Assembly: GCF_003234655.2 (NCBI RefSeq)
Contig: NZ_CP126271.1
Span: 1,612,001-1,676,000 of the forward strand
Origin: Curtobacterium sp. MCLR17_007
GTDB taxonomy: Bacteria > Actinomycetota > Actinomycetes > Actinomycetales > Microbacteriaceae
DNA length: 64,000 bases
Direction of reading: 5' to 3'
Below are positions 16,393-24,196 of this stretch, in pieces; the stretch's first letter is position 1; each line of letters begins with the position of its first letter. The notes beneath the pieces were generated by a model. It had not been told where the DNA came from. It did no database searches and saw only the letters and a list, made by a program, of their open reading frames with translations. A program made the position numbers and the translations under genes.

Positions 16393-16965
16393 CTACGTCT
16401 GTTGCGCTCGCGCGGCGAGCCGGAGTGCTTGCACGGAACGGAAGTGTTGTTCCGAGCGGTGGCGGCCGTTGGCGGGAGACGGATGTGGTGCTGCGATGAC
16501 CGGGAGGAGTCGGGGGTGCTCGTCCAGGGTGAGGTGTCGCATGACGCCGTCGAGGGCGACGGCCCCGTACGTGACGATCGCAGTGAGCGCGGGGAGGGCC
16601 GCGAGCAGTGTGGCAAGGGCATGCCGCCCCTCGTCGATGTCCGCGAGTCGCACGCGGTCGGGCAGTTCCCATGGGATGAGGTTCCAGCGGACGTACTCGC
16701 CGCGTGCGAGTCCGGACTCGATACGGGCTGCTCGGAACGCGGCCGCGGTCGGGCCCGGGTTGTCCTCGCTGCAGATAGCTGCGTGCGCTGCGGCGATGGT
16801 CTGGGGGCCGGGCGACTGCATCAGGACCAGGACGCGGCTGGACCTGCCGCCGGATCGTGGGTCGAAGCTCGGGACGAACCGTCGGCTGCCGTCGGGCGCG
16901 GTCCGCCACGTCTCCGCGAGACCGTTCAGCGATCGAACGTCAGCGAGTTCCTCGGGGGTACTCAT
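16393..16965 (-). CDS. Uracil-DNA-glycosylase-like protein
   Basis: This encodes a 190-residue protein of the UDG superfamily type. It contains VLVLMQSPGPQT, EDNPGPTAAAFR, RWNLIPWEL and a late PHPSPANGR, which correspond to the nucleotide-binding and catalytic loops of that fold. Whether it removes uracil or is a divergent member is unknown. Its start overlaps the stop of the TDT transporter by 4 bp (ATGA), so they form one transcript. It ends only 11 bp from the transposition module boundary. Confidence 0.7.
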   Translation of the reverse strand: MSTPEELADVRSLNGLAETWRTAPDGSRRFVPSFDPRSGGRSSRVLVLMQSPGPQTIAAAHAAICSEDNPGPTAAAFRAARIESGLARGEYVRWNLIPWELPDRVRLADIDEGRHALATLLAALPALTAIVTYGAVALDGVMRHLTLDEHPRLLPVIAAPHPSPANGRHRSEQHFRSVQALRLAARAQQT

Positions 16966-18128
16966 GCCGGCTGTGGCGGTGCCAGCAGGGTGCCACGGAT
17001 GACGGATCCGTGAAAGGTGCGAAGGGCAACGGTGATCCATGCGGCGACGAGGCCGGCGTAGTAGATGACGGCGAGGACGGCAACGACGGTCAGGCCTGAG
17101 TGCAGGGCGAGCCCGTTGAGTCCGGTGACGCAGGTGCCGACGGGGAACGTGAACGACCACCAGGTCAGGCTGAACGGCAGGTGTTCGCGGGCGGTCCGGA
17201 CAGTCACGGCGAGGGCGATGACGGTCCACAGCAGCGCGAAGCCGAGCATCGCGAACCCGTACACCAGCGCCACGATCAGGAGCGCGTGGGCGGTGGATTC
17301 GTCGACGACGGTGGGGGCGTTCGAGGCGAGGAGGTTCACCGCCGTGATCGACTGTCCGACCGGTCCGAGGACGATCCACAGGGTCGGCACCATTCCGGCG
17401 GCACCGACCTTGTGGAGCGCGAGCCGGTTCCAGATCAACGTGATCACGACCAGCGACGTCACGAGACTGAGGCCGAAGAAGCCGTAGCAGGACCACAGCA
17501 GTGTCTCGCGCCACTGTCCGGCGGGGGCGTAGGGCAGGAGGAGCGCGCCGGTGGACGCGGACACCATCGGCGGGACGATCGGCATCAGCCAACCGCCGAA
17601 CGCGGAGTCGGGCTTGTTCTCGTGGCGGGTGAACGCCAGGTACGGCACCAGGACTGCCGTGAGCAGTCCTCCGATGGTGCCGATGGTCCACAGGACCCAG
17701 TCGATGGTCACGGCGGCGGGCAGGCCGATCCAGTCCTTGCCGAGCAGGAGTGTCCCGGCGCCGACGGTGAGGAACGCCATCGGTGGTGCGCCGTAGAAGT
17801 GGGAGATGACCGGGTTGAGGTGGTGCCCGGCTGCGGTGCTCCGGTAGCGGATCCAGTGCAGCACCGTCGCGATCGTGAGGGCGACGAGGAGCACCGCGGC
17901 GATCGCCCACACGACCGTCGCCGCGAACCGGAGTCCCGGGAACTGCAGTGGGAGTGACGCAGCTGCGACGGCGACGATGCCCGTGCCCATGATCGACGCG
18001 AACCAGTTCGGTGTGAGATTCGACACGATCAGGCCCGGCCGCTCCAGATCGCGGAACAACGCCGTCTGCGGCCGTTGGGGCAGCTTGCTACCGTTCGCGG
18101 GTGCAGGGTCGGTGCGGAGCGTTGTCAT
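16962..18128 (-). CDS. TDT/SLAC1 (TehA) family transporter
   Basis: This encodes a 388-residue membrane protein with about ten hydrophobic helices of the tellurite-resistance/dicarboxylate transporter (SLAC1, TehA) superfamily. Members move small anions such as sulfite, malate or chloride. NWFASIMGTGIVAVA near the first helix is a family hallmark. It is divergent from a LysR regulator with a dyad at 18184. ATG at 18128 is chosen because the hydrophobic part begins soon after it; a 20-residue in-frame extension is possible. The substrate is not deducible. Confidence 0.85.
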   Translation of the reverse strand: MTTLRTDPAPANGSKLPQRPQTALFRDLERPGLIVSNLTPNWFASIMGTGIVAVAAASLPLQFPGLRFAATVVWAIAAVLLVALTIATVLHWIRYRSTAAGHHLNPVISHFYGAPPMAFLTVGAGTLLLGKDWIGLPAAVTIDWVLWTIGTIGGLLTAVLVPYLAFTRHENKPDSAFGGWLMPIVPPMVSASTGALLLPYAPAGQWRETLLWSCYGFFGLSLVTSLVVITLIWNRLALHKVGAAGMVPTLWIVLGPVGQSITAVNLLASNAPTVVDESTAHALLIVALVYGFAMLGFALLWTVIALAVTVRTAREHLPFSLTWWSFTFPVGTCVTGLNGLALHSGLTVVAVLAVIYYAGLVAAWITVALRTFHGSVIRGTLLAPPQPA

Positions 18129-18183
18129 GGGCCAAGCCTGCGCGAATCCTGCCTCTGGCGGTACCGGGAACCTCTTGGCGGGG

Positions 18184-18200
18184 CACAATCGTTGATTGTG
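18184..18200. promoter_or_regulatory. Candidate LysR-type operator
   Basis: CACAATC-GTT-GATTGTG is a perfect 7-bp inverted repeat overlapping the GTG start of the LysR gene and facing the TDT transporter. LysR proteins bind such T-N11-A-like dyads. Confidence 0.6.
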
Positions 18201-19124
18201 ACACTACGGCGACTCACGGACCGAACGCTCGACCTCGACACACTCGACGTGCTCGCACGCGTCGCCGAGACCGGCTCGCTCTCCGCTGCCGCTGGAGCGC
18301 TCGGCGTCACGCAACAGGCAGTGTCTGCTCGGATCCGGGTCGCCGAGCGCATGGTCGGTCACTTGTTGGTGCACCGCTCGACCACGGGGTCGGTGCTGAC
18401 CGAGACCGGCCGGCTCGTCGTCGGGCTGGCCGGACCGGTCCTCGACGCGTCTCGCCACCTCGAGGCAGGAGTGGCTGTGCTGCGGGCTCCGACGGGTTCG
18501 CTCGTCGTCGCGGCGTCACAGACCATCGCGGAGCTGCTGCTGCCGGGCTGGCTGCTCGAATTCCGCCGCCGTGAACCCGACGTGCGGGTGCGTCTGATCG
18601 CGGGCAACTCCGCCGCGGTGGCGGATCTCGTGCAGTCGGGTGGCGCGGACCTCGGGTTCACGGAGACCCCGGTGGTGGCGGCAGGTGTGTCCGCGCAGGT
18701 GATCGCGGACGATGAGCTCGCGGTCGTCGTTGCGCCGGACCATCCCTGGGCTCGGTCGACCGGGATCACTGCGGAGGTCCTGGCGGCGACGGCTCTGCTC
18801 CTGCGGGAAGAAGGTTCCGGGACTCGCGCGACCCTCGCCGCATGGCTCAGGGAGGCCGGTTTGAGCATGTCGGTTCCGGCCGCGGTGCTGGAGACCACGA
18901 GCATCATCCGGGCGAACGCACAGGCCGGAATCGCACCGGCGGTGATGAGCCTTCGCACGGTCGCCGCCGACATCAACGACGGGTCGCTGGTGCGGGTCCC
19001 GCTCGCCGGGCCGCCACTTGCCCGGCCGTTGCGGGCGATCTGGTCGGGAGAGCCCCAGCCAGCTGGTTCTGCTTTCCTGCGCGTCGCCCACGAGGTGGCC
19101 GGTCGGGGTCAGCGCAGCCCGTAG
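18198..19124 (+). CDS. LysR family transcriptional regulator
   Basis: This encodes 308 residues. Residues ~10-70 form the winged helix-turn-helix (TGSLSAAAGALGVTQQAVSARI) and the rest is a periplasmic-binding-like effector domain. GTG at 18198 is the start because it follows the divergent promoter and gives a normal LysR length. It probably controls the TDT transporter gene at 16962-18128. Its 3' end overlaps the 3' end of the enolase gene by 16 bp in convergent orientation. Confidence 0.92.
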   Translation: MTLRRLTDRTLDLDTLDVLARVAETGSLSAAAGALGVTQQAVSARIRVAERMVGHLLVHRSTTGSVLTETGRLVVGLAGPVLDASRHLEAGVAVLRAPTGSLVVAASQTIAELLLPGWLLEFRRREPDVRVRLIAGNSAAVADLVQSGGADLGFTETPVVAAGVSAQVIADDELAVVVAPDHPWARSTGITAEVLAATALLLREEGSGTRATLAAWLREAGLSMSVPAAVLETTSIIRANAQAGIAPAVMSLRTVAADINDGSLVRVPLAGPPLARPLRAIWSGEPQPAGSAFLRVAHEVAGRGQRSP

Positions 19125-20443
19125 GGCAGCTCCGGATTGTTCTCCGCGATCTCGGTGAGCCGGTTGTACTTCGCGACGCGTTCTCCGCGGGCGGGGGCGC
19201 CGGACTTGATCTGTCCGGTTCCGCTGCCGACGACGAGGTCCGCGATGAACGTGTCGGTGGTTTCCCCGGACCGGTGCGACACCATGCTCCGCATCCCGAG
19301 CGAGCGTGCGACGCCGATCGCGTCGAGGGTCTGGGAGACGGTGCCGATCTGGTTCGGCTTGATGAGCGCTGCATTCGAGAGCCCGTCCTTCCCGCCGTCG
19401 CGGATGCGCTGCGGATCGGTGACGTAGAGATCATCGCCGACGATCTGGAGCATGCCGCCGAGCGCGGACGACATCGCCTTCCAGCCGCCGTGGTCATCTT
19501 CGGAGAAGCCGTCTTCGATGCTCCGGATCGGATACCGGCTGATGAGGTCGCGGTAGTAGTCGACCATGCCTGCGCGGTCGAGCCGGCGGTCCACGACCCG
19601 GTAGCTACCGTCACCGAGCGCGAACTCGTTCGCCGCCGGGTCGAGTGCGATCGCGACGGTGTCGACGCCGGGCTCGTAGCCAGCGGCACTGATCGCGGCG
19701 ACGAGGAGGTCGAGGGCCTCCTCGGGCGCGGCGATCGATGGCGCGAAGCCACCTTCGTCGCCGAGACCGAGACTGCCGAACCGTTCCCGGACCAGTGCCG
19801 CCAGTGCGTGGTAGACGTCTGACCCGATCCGAACCGCGTCGGTCATGGTGTCGGCGTTCACCGGGGCGATCATGAACTCCTGGAAGTCGAGCGCGTTCGC
19901 TGCGTGCGCTCCGCCGTTGAGGACGTTGAAGTGCGGGACGGGCAAGCGAGGCGTGCTGCCGGTGACGTCTGCGATCCAACGCCAGAGCGGCAGCTCCGCT
20001 GCGGCGGCGAGAGCGCGTGCCATCGCGATCGAGGTCGCGACGACACTGTTCGCGCCGAGCCGGCGGTAATTCGGGGTGCTGTCGAGGGCAGCGAGGGCGG
20101 CGTCGACCTGCCCGATTGAGGTCCACGACTGGCCGGTGATCATCGGTGCGACGTCCGCCGTGATGAGGTGCAGTGCCTGGCTCACGTCGCGGCCGCCGTA
20201 GCTGCTGCCGCCGTCGCGAAGCTCGACAGCCTCATGCGCGCCAGTGGATGCGCCTGCGGGGGCGTCGCCGGTGACGACGGTGCCGTCCTCGAGCTCGAGA
20301 TGCACCTGGATCGTTGGGTAGCCGCGGGAGTCGAGGATCCGGGAGCCGTGCAGGCTGCTGATGGTGACGGGGCGGCTGGTGTGGGTCACGTACTCGCCCT
20401 GATGGTGGGTGGTGTGGTGGACGTTGCTGATGTAGTCGTTCAT
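19109..20443 (-). CDS. eno: Enolase, extra copy in fluoride operon
   Basis: This is a 444-residue phosphopyruvate hydratase (2-phosphoglycerate to phosphoenolpyruvate). Conserved parts include GSRILDSRG, GASTGAHEAVELRD, FNVLNGGAHAAN, LIKPNQIGT and SHRSGETTDTFIADL, so it should be active. It is about 15 residues longer at the N-terminus than usual and diverges from the standard DSRGNPTVE with DSRGYPTIQ. Enolase is a classic fluoride-sensitive enzyme, and this copy is the last gene of an operon with two fluoride exporters and a pyrophosphatase. A spare or less sensitive enolase is the likely purpose. AAAGG precedes the ATG. Confidence 0.95.
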   Translation of the reverse strand: MNDYISNVHHTTHHQGEYVTHTSRPVTISSLHGSRILDSRGYPTIQVHLELEDGTVVTGDAPAGASTGAHEAVELRDGGSSYGGRDVSQALHLITADVAPMITGQSWTSIGQVDAALAALDSTPNYRRLGANSVVATSIAMARALAAAAELPLWRWIADVTGSTPRLPVPHFNVLNGGAHAANALDFQEFMIAPVNADTMTDAVRIGSDVYHALAALVRERFGSLGLGDEGGFAPSIAAPEEALDLLVAAISAAGYEPGVDTVAIALDPAANEFALGDGSYRVVDRRLDRAGMVDYYRDLISRYPIRSIEDGFSEDDHGGWKAMSSALGGMLQIVGDDLYVTDPQRIRDGGKDGLSNAALIKPNQIGTVSQTLDAIGVARSLGMRSMVSHRSGETTDTFIADLVVGSGTGQIKSGAPARGERVAKYNRLTEIAENNPELPYGLR

Positions 20444-20482
20444 GGCGGTTGTCGCCTTTCGGGTTCGTCGTGCGGGTGTGGG

Positions 20483-20543
20483 CCGCGGGGAGGCGGAGGG
20501 ACGACCTCCTGGCGATCACTGGGCGCCAGTTGCCTCCCCGCGG
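20483..20543 (-). other. Large stem-loop between ppa and eno
   Basis: CCGCGGGGAGGC (20483-20494) and GCCTCCCCGCGG (20532-20543) form a perfect 12-bp stem. It encloses a second hairpin, CTGGCG (20508-20513) with CGCCAG (20524-20529). In the eno transcript it ends 39 nt before the start codon. It could be an attenuator, a processing site or a regulatory leader. It does not fit the fluoride riboswitch consensus I know. Confidence 0.55.
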
Positions 20544-20565
20544 CGGTTCAGGGCGCGCACTGGAT

Positions 20566-20594
20566 GGTGCGCGGGTGCGCGGGTGCGCGGGTGC
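20566..20594. repeat. Short tandem repeat, unit GGTGCGCG
   Basis: Three full units and a partial fourth occur between ppa and the stem-loop before eno. They are probably slippage-derived; no function is seen. Confidence 0.6.
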
Positions 20595-20597
20595 CGG

Positions 20598-21083
20598 TCA
20601 GGGGTGCGGGGTGAACCGTTCCTGTGCGGCGCGGATGATGGCTTCGGCGTCGACACGGTTCGCCCACCCGTTGGTGGTGACGTGCTTGCCGTGCTCGATC
20701 TCCTTGTAGTGGGCGAAGAAGTGCTCGATTTCCACCAGGACCGGCTCGGCGACGTCGGTGATGTCCTGGACGTGGTCGAAGCGGACGTCTCCGGCGGGGA
20801 CGGTGAGGATCTTGTCATCGCCGCCGTTCTCGTCGACCATGCGGAGCATCCCGACCGGGCGGACGTCGATGACGACGCCGGGGAACGTGGGCCGGGGCAG
20901 CAGCACGAGCGCGTCGAGGGGGTCGCCGTCATCGCCGAGAGTGTCGTCGATCGAGCCGTAGTCCTGCGGGAACACCATGCTGGTGAACACCGCCCGGTCC
21001 AGGCGGATCCGTCCGGTGGTGTGGTCGACCTCGTACTTGTTGCCGCTGCCGCGGGGGATCTCGATCGTGATGTCGAAGTGCAT
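20598..21083 (-). CDS. ppa: Inorganic pyrophosphatase, extra copy in fluoride operon
   Basis: This is a 161-residue soluble family I pyrophosphatase splitting PPi to phosphate. [34 protein letters not shown] (metal-binding Asp cluster) and [11 protein letters not shown] are all present. Family I pyrophosphatases are strongly inhibited by fluoride, which fits its place beside crcB genes. ATG at 21083 gives the usual N-terminus; GGAGAAG lies upstream. The gene follows the second crcB by 26 bp. Confidence 0.95.
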   Translation of the reverse strand: MHFDITIEIPRGSGNKYEVDHTTGRIRLDRAVFTSMVFPQDYGSIDDTLGDDGDPLDALVLLPRPTFPGVVIDVRPVGMLRMVDENGGDDKILTVPAGDVRFDHVQDITDVAEPVLVEIEHFFAHYKEIEHGKHVTTNGWANRVDAEAIIRAAQERFTPHP

Positions 21084-21109
21084 GAGCTGTTCTTCTCCGA
21101 GTCGGATGG

Positions 21110-21481
21110 TCAAGTGAGGGTGCCGAGGGTGACGCCCCCGGCGGCTGCGGCGACGGAGACGACGAGCATCCCAAGCCCGTTCACGGCAGCCGCGGTGGTG
21201 CGGCCGGTGCGTGCGAGGCGGACGGTCTCGAAGCTGGCGGTGCTGAACGTGGTGTAGCCACCCATGAGCCCTGTTCCGAGCACCGCGACGGGGGTAGCGC
21301 CGAGGTGACCGGCGGCGCCGGTGATCAAGCCCAGCAGGAACGAGCCGGTGATGTTGATCGTCAGCGTCCCGACCGGGAGCCGGAACTGCCGACCCCGGTT
21401 GATCGCACCATCCAGGAAGAACCGTGCGGCCGCGCCGACACCGCCAGCGACAGCGACGCTGAGGAAGGCCAGGGCGCTCAT
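21110..21481 (-). CDS. crcB: Fluoride ion channel CrcB/Fluc, second subunit
   Basis: This encodes a 123-residue four-helix membrane protein of the Fluc family that exports fluoride as a passive channel. GGVGAAARF in helix 1, [10 protein letters not shown] and the GGYTTFST motif with its pore-facing aromatic are visible. Its start overlaps the preceding crcB stop by 4 bp. Paired, different crcB genes usually make a heterodimeric antiparallel channel. Confidence 0.95.
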   Translation of the reverse strand: MSALAFLSVAVAGGVGAAARFFLDGAINRGRQFRLPVGTLTINITGSFLLGLITGAAGHLGATPVAVLGTGLMGGYTTFSTASFETVRLARTGRTTAAAVNGLGMLVVSVAAAAGGVTLGTLT

Positions 21482-21981
21482 GATGTGGCTCCGTTCGGTC
21501 GGACCAAGCCCGCGATCGCGAGGCCGCCACCGGTGGCGATCGCGCCGGCGAGGACCGTCAGGAGCCCGTACCCGGTGCCGGCCAACCCTCGGCCGTCGAG
21601 GAATAACACCGCGGTGCTGGTCGCGAGGGTGCTGTAGGTGGTGAACCCGCCGAGGACACCAGTCCCCAGAAGCAGGCGCAGTGTCCGGCGGCGACCCTCG
21701 TCAGGTCCGCGATGCGCGAGGTGTTCCAGCAGCACACCGAGTAGGAGCGCGCCGGCGATGTTGATCCAGAAGATCGCCCAGGACACTCCGTGCTGAGCGG
21801 GGAACGCGGTGCTGAGTCCGTCGCGTGCGGCGGTACCGATGGCGCCGCCGAGTGCGACGACACCGAGGTACCGCCACCGCAGATGCACTGGCCGGGCGAT
21901 ACGTTCCGGGTCGTTGGCGTCGATGTCCGGGTCGGGCGGGAGCTGCCCATCGGGCAGGTCCGTGTCCGTTCGGGAGGTCAT
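21478..21981 (-). CDS. crcB: Fluoride ion channel CrcB/Fluc, first subunit
   Basis: This encodes a 167-residue Fluc protein with a ~40-residue hydrophilic N-terminal extension before four hydrophobic helices. [19 protein letters not shown] and GGFTTYST are the conserved channel motifs. It overlaps gpm upstream and the second crcB downstream by 4 bp each, so the three are translationally coupled. It probably forms a heterodimer with the next gene product. Confidence 0.95.
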   Translation of the reverse strand: MTSRTDTDLPDGQLPPDPDIDANDPERIARPVHLRWRYLGVVALGGAIGTAARDGLSTAFPAQHGVSWAIFWINIAGALLLGVLLEHLAHRGPDEGRRRTLRLLLGTGVLGGFTTYSTLATSTAVLFLDGRGLAGTGYGLLTVLAGAIATGGGLAIAGLVRPNGATS

Positions 21982-22733
21982 GTTCCACCTTCCGCAGCGA
22001 CCGCTGCCGCTGCTGCTCGTGCTGCCGGGTGCAGGTACTTCCCACCCCGCGGACAGAACCCGCCGTCGCCGTCGAACCGGTAGATCAGGGGTTCGCCCGT
22101 GGGGAGGTTCAGGTCCGCGAGCTCACCGTCAGTCAGGCCGTCCATGCAGGCACACAGTGCCCGCAGTGAGTTGCCGTGCGCGACGACGAGCACTGTCTGC
22201 CCGTCGCGGAGTGCCGGGGTGATGCGGTCCGACAGGACGGGTTGGACCCGGCGGATGACGTCGGAGAGTGTCTCGGTTCGACGAACTGCCGCCCACGGCA
22301 GTCCACGAAGCGCCGTCGTCCGCCGGAGCGCCAGCCACGCGCGGATCGACATGCGTGGCGGCCGACCCGTGCGGGTCCGGCGAACAGCGAAGAACTGCTC
22401 CGCCCCCAACGCCGCTTGCGCATTCTGCTTGGACATGCCGGTGAGGGCGCCGTAGTTCCGCTCGTTCAACCGCCACGTCGACTCGATCGGCGCATCACGT
22501 CCGAGGACGTCGGTGACGAGCTCCGCCGTATGGAGCGCCCGCTCGAGCGTCGACGTGAGCACGAGGTCCGGTCGGATGCCCGCATGCAGAAGTAGCAACC
22601 CAGCCCGATTCGCTTCGGCGGTGCCCTGTTCGGTCAGCGCGACGTCTCGCAAGCCGGTGAAGGTGCCGGCAGCGTTCGCAGTGCTCTGTCCGTGGCGGAG
22701 CAGAACAAGCTGGCCGGTCACGGGGTGTCCCAT
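21978..22733 (-). CDS. gpmA: 2,3-bisphosphoglycerate-dependent phosphoglycerate mutase
   Basis: This encodes 251 residues of the histidine-phosphatase fold that interconvert 3- and 2-phosphoglycerate, the step before enolase. The catalytic LLRHGQS motif near residue 12, the acidic NERNYGALTG segment and the second histidine in VVAHGNSLRAL are present. The region after RHG differs from housekeeping GpmA, so this looks like a dedicated cargo paralogue. It overlaps usp by 16 bp and crcB by 4 bp. With eno it would shore up lower glycolysis when fluoride blocks enolase. Confidence 0.9.
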   Translation of the reverse strand: MGHPVTGQLVLLRHGQSTANAAGTFTGLRDVALTEQGTAEANRAGLLLLHAGIRPDLVLTSTLERALHTAELVTDVLGRDAPIESTWRLNERNYGALTGMSKQNAQAALGAEQFFAVRRTRTGRPPRMSIRAWLALRRTTALRGLPWAAVRRTETLSDVIRRVQPVLSDRITPALRDGQTVLVVAHGNSLRALCACMDGLTDGELADLNLPTGEPLIYRFDGDGGFCPRGGKYLHPAARAAAAAVAAEGGT

Positions 22734-23224
22734 GGCAGTGGGGCATCGAACCCGACCGGATCAACGGGCACTACGAGCACTGAACGGTGCTGCTGATGGG
22801 TCAGCCGTGCCGCGACCGACCCCGTGAAGAACTCCGCGATTCGACCCGCTCCCGTCCTGGCCCCGACGACCAGCATCGCCGCGTCGCGGTCTTCGGCCAC
22901 CTGCGACAGTGCCCGGCTCGGATCCCCGACACCCGGGACGAACGTGACGTCGACGCCGTAGGTCGTTGCGGCAGCACGTACTGCCGCCTCGTCACTGTCC
23001 GACAAGCCCTGCGGTGTCGCGTCAGCGGTGTCAGGGTCGATCGGTTCCACCATCACCGACCCGTCCGAGCGCGTACCGGCATCGATGAGCGATGCATCCA
23101 CGCTGACGCACACCAGCGTCGTACCGAAGCGGCGCGCGATGGACGACGCAACCTCGATGACCCCCGGAGCGAGGCCGGGCAGGACGCCGACGACGACCGG
23201 TCCGGTACCGATTGGTGCTGTCAT
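22718..23224 (-). CDS. Universal stress protein family, first gene of the fluoride operon
   Basis: This encodes 168 residues with one UspA-like alpha/beta domain. The C-terminal nucleotide-binding pattern reads VVGARTGAGRIAEFFTGSVAARL...SVLVVP. GGGAG precedes the ATG at 23224; this ribosome-binding region lies next to the 3' arm of a leader stem (23231-23272). USP genes accompany crcB in several bacteria, but their job there is unknown. Confidence 0.88.
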   Translation of the reverse strand: MTAPIGTGPVVVGVLPGLAPGVIEVASSIARRFGTTLVCVSVDASLIDAGTRSDGSVMVEPIDPDTADATPQGLSDSDEAAVRAAATTYGVDVTFVPGVGDPSRALSQVAEDRDAAMLVVGARTGAGRIAEFFTGSVAARLTHQQHRSVLVVPVDPVGFDAPLPWDTP

Positions 23225-23230
23225 GACACT

Positions 23231-23272
23231 CCCTACCTCAGGCGCGCAGAAGCGCGACCAGCTGAGATAGGG
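23231..23272 (-). promoter_or_regulatory. Structured leader at the start of the fluoride operon
   Basis: CCCTACCTCAG (23231-23241) and CTGAGATAGGG (23262-23272) pair at 10 of 11 positions, with a small CGCGC/GCGCG hairpin inside. In the mRNA the 3' arm contains the GGTAGGG that begins the ribosome-binding region of usp. It could control translation, but it lacks the conserved core of the known fluoride riboswitch. Confidence 0.5.
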
Positions 23273-23275
23273 ACT

Positions 23276-23287
23276 GTTGTCGACAAC
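23276..23287. promoter_or_regulatory. Candidate operator for the fluoride operon
   Basis: GTTGTCGACAAC is a perfect 12-bp palindrome about 50 bp before the usp start codon, at the likely promoter. The binding protein is not known. Confidence 0.45.
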
Positions 23288-23548
23288 TGTCGAGGTTGGG
23301 TCCGGCAAGCCCCACTACCGGGTCCGAAGACACCACCAGTATGCACCCGAACCCCAAGTCACGCGGGCCGTCTCGCGCACCCGCGACGTCCCGACACCGA
23401 AGGAAGCGATTCCGACGACACGGAGCGAAGCTGCCCACAACTATGGAAACGGCAGGGAAGTGAGACGATTCTCGTATGGGGTACCCCTATCGATATGCCG
23501 GAGGGCAGAGCTCTCCTTCCCGAATGAGGGTTGGCGTTTTTTCGGCGG
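23288..23548. other. Non-coding stretch upstream of the fluoride operon
   Basis: I see no convincing gene. It includes the palindrome GGGGTACCCC at 23478-23487. That differs from the CsoR site, whose arms are TACCC then GGGTA. The remainder is promoter space for the operon and the 3' side of the small gene at 23549. Confidence 0.5.
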
Positions 23549-23776
23549 CTACTTCTTTCCGAGACGGGCTCGTCGCAGTTCTGCGACGATGTGTGCCCGC
23601 TCGGGGTCCTTGGCCAGCGTGCGGTCGTCGACGACGTCCACGATGTGCTTGACCAGCTCCACGACCTGCTTGCGCAGGAGGAAGCCGAGCACGGAGAGGA
23701 CGACCGTGATGACGCCGGTCAGGATGGTGCCGCCGAAGGCCGTCAGCATGTCCACCGTGGTGTCGGTGATGGGCAT
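23549..23776 (-). CDS. Small single-helix membrane protein
   Basis: This encodes 75 residues with a hydrophobic segment (about 12-34) and then a basic amphipathic tail ending RRARLGKK. AAGGAGG lies 5 nt before the ATG, the best ribosome-binding site in this area, so it is probably translated. I do not recognise the family. It stands alone between the fluoride and arsenic blocks. Confidence 0.6.
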   Translation of the reverse strand: MPITDTTVDMLTAFGGTILTGVITVVLSVLGFLLRKQVVELVKHIVDVVDDRTLAKDPERAHIVAELRRARLGKK

Positions 23777-23931
23777 GTTGCCTCCTTCGGGTTTGGCCGT
23801 ATGGCCAGCCCGCCCGTCGTGGGCGGGGGTCTAGAGCGCCGGGAGCCGACGCGAGCGCCCGGTGGGCGCGTAGTACCCCTATGCGCGGAGCGAGTGGCCT
23901 GCTGCGTGCTCCGGCGTTGAGGGCATGGAAA

Positions 23932-23956
23932 AGGCCGGCCCTAACGGGACCGGCCT
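23932..23956 (-). terminator. Hairpin terminator
   Basis: AGGCCGG and CCGGCCT pair, extended by CCC/GGG with a bulge. On the minus strand the stem is followed by UUUU. It lies in the 420-bp gap between the small membrane protein gene and the MFS gene. Apart from two hairpins I see nothing else in that gap. Confidence 0.55.
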
Positions 23957-24035
23957 GTTTGTGGTGCTCGGGTGCTGCGCTGAAGGCAGAGTCGTCTCGA
24001 GCGGTTCCAGCCTACGGTTCGGGCTGGACATGAAG

Positions 24036-24062
24036 AAAGCCAGTCCGATGGACTGGCTTTTT
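24036..24062. terminator. Rho-independent terminator, perfect 11-bp stem
   Basis: AAAGCCAGTCC and GGACTGGCTTT pair with a 3-nt loop; U-tracts occur on both strands. It probably ends the arsenic operon, whose last gene stops at 24197. Confidence 0.7.
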
Positions 24063-24196
24063 GCGCGCACTAATGACGTGTGCCACAGCATAGCTCGTTT
24101 CGGGACATACCTGCAAGCATGCGGATTAGAGCCAGTTGGCCTTGTTCAGCCGCCGACGAGTGGGCTCCGCTGGGGCGGCTTCGTTCGGTGTCGTCG

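Noticed and set aside
23466..23490. GGGGTACCCC palindrome as a CsoR operator
   Set aside because: The arm order is reversed compared with the TACCC-N5-GGGTA sites at 5374, 31586 and 62373, so it is not called a CsoR site.
19100..24190. Classical fluoride riboswitch (crcB motif)
   Set aside because: I looked before usp, between crcB, ppa and eno, and found no match to the conserved core. A covariance search is needed to be certain.
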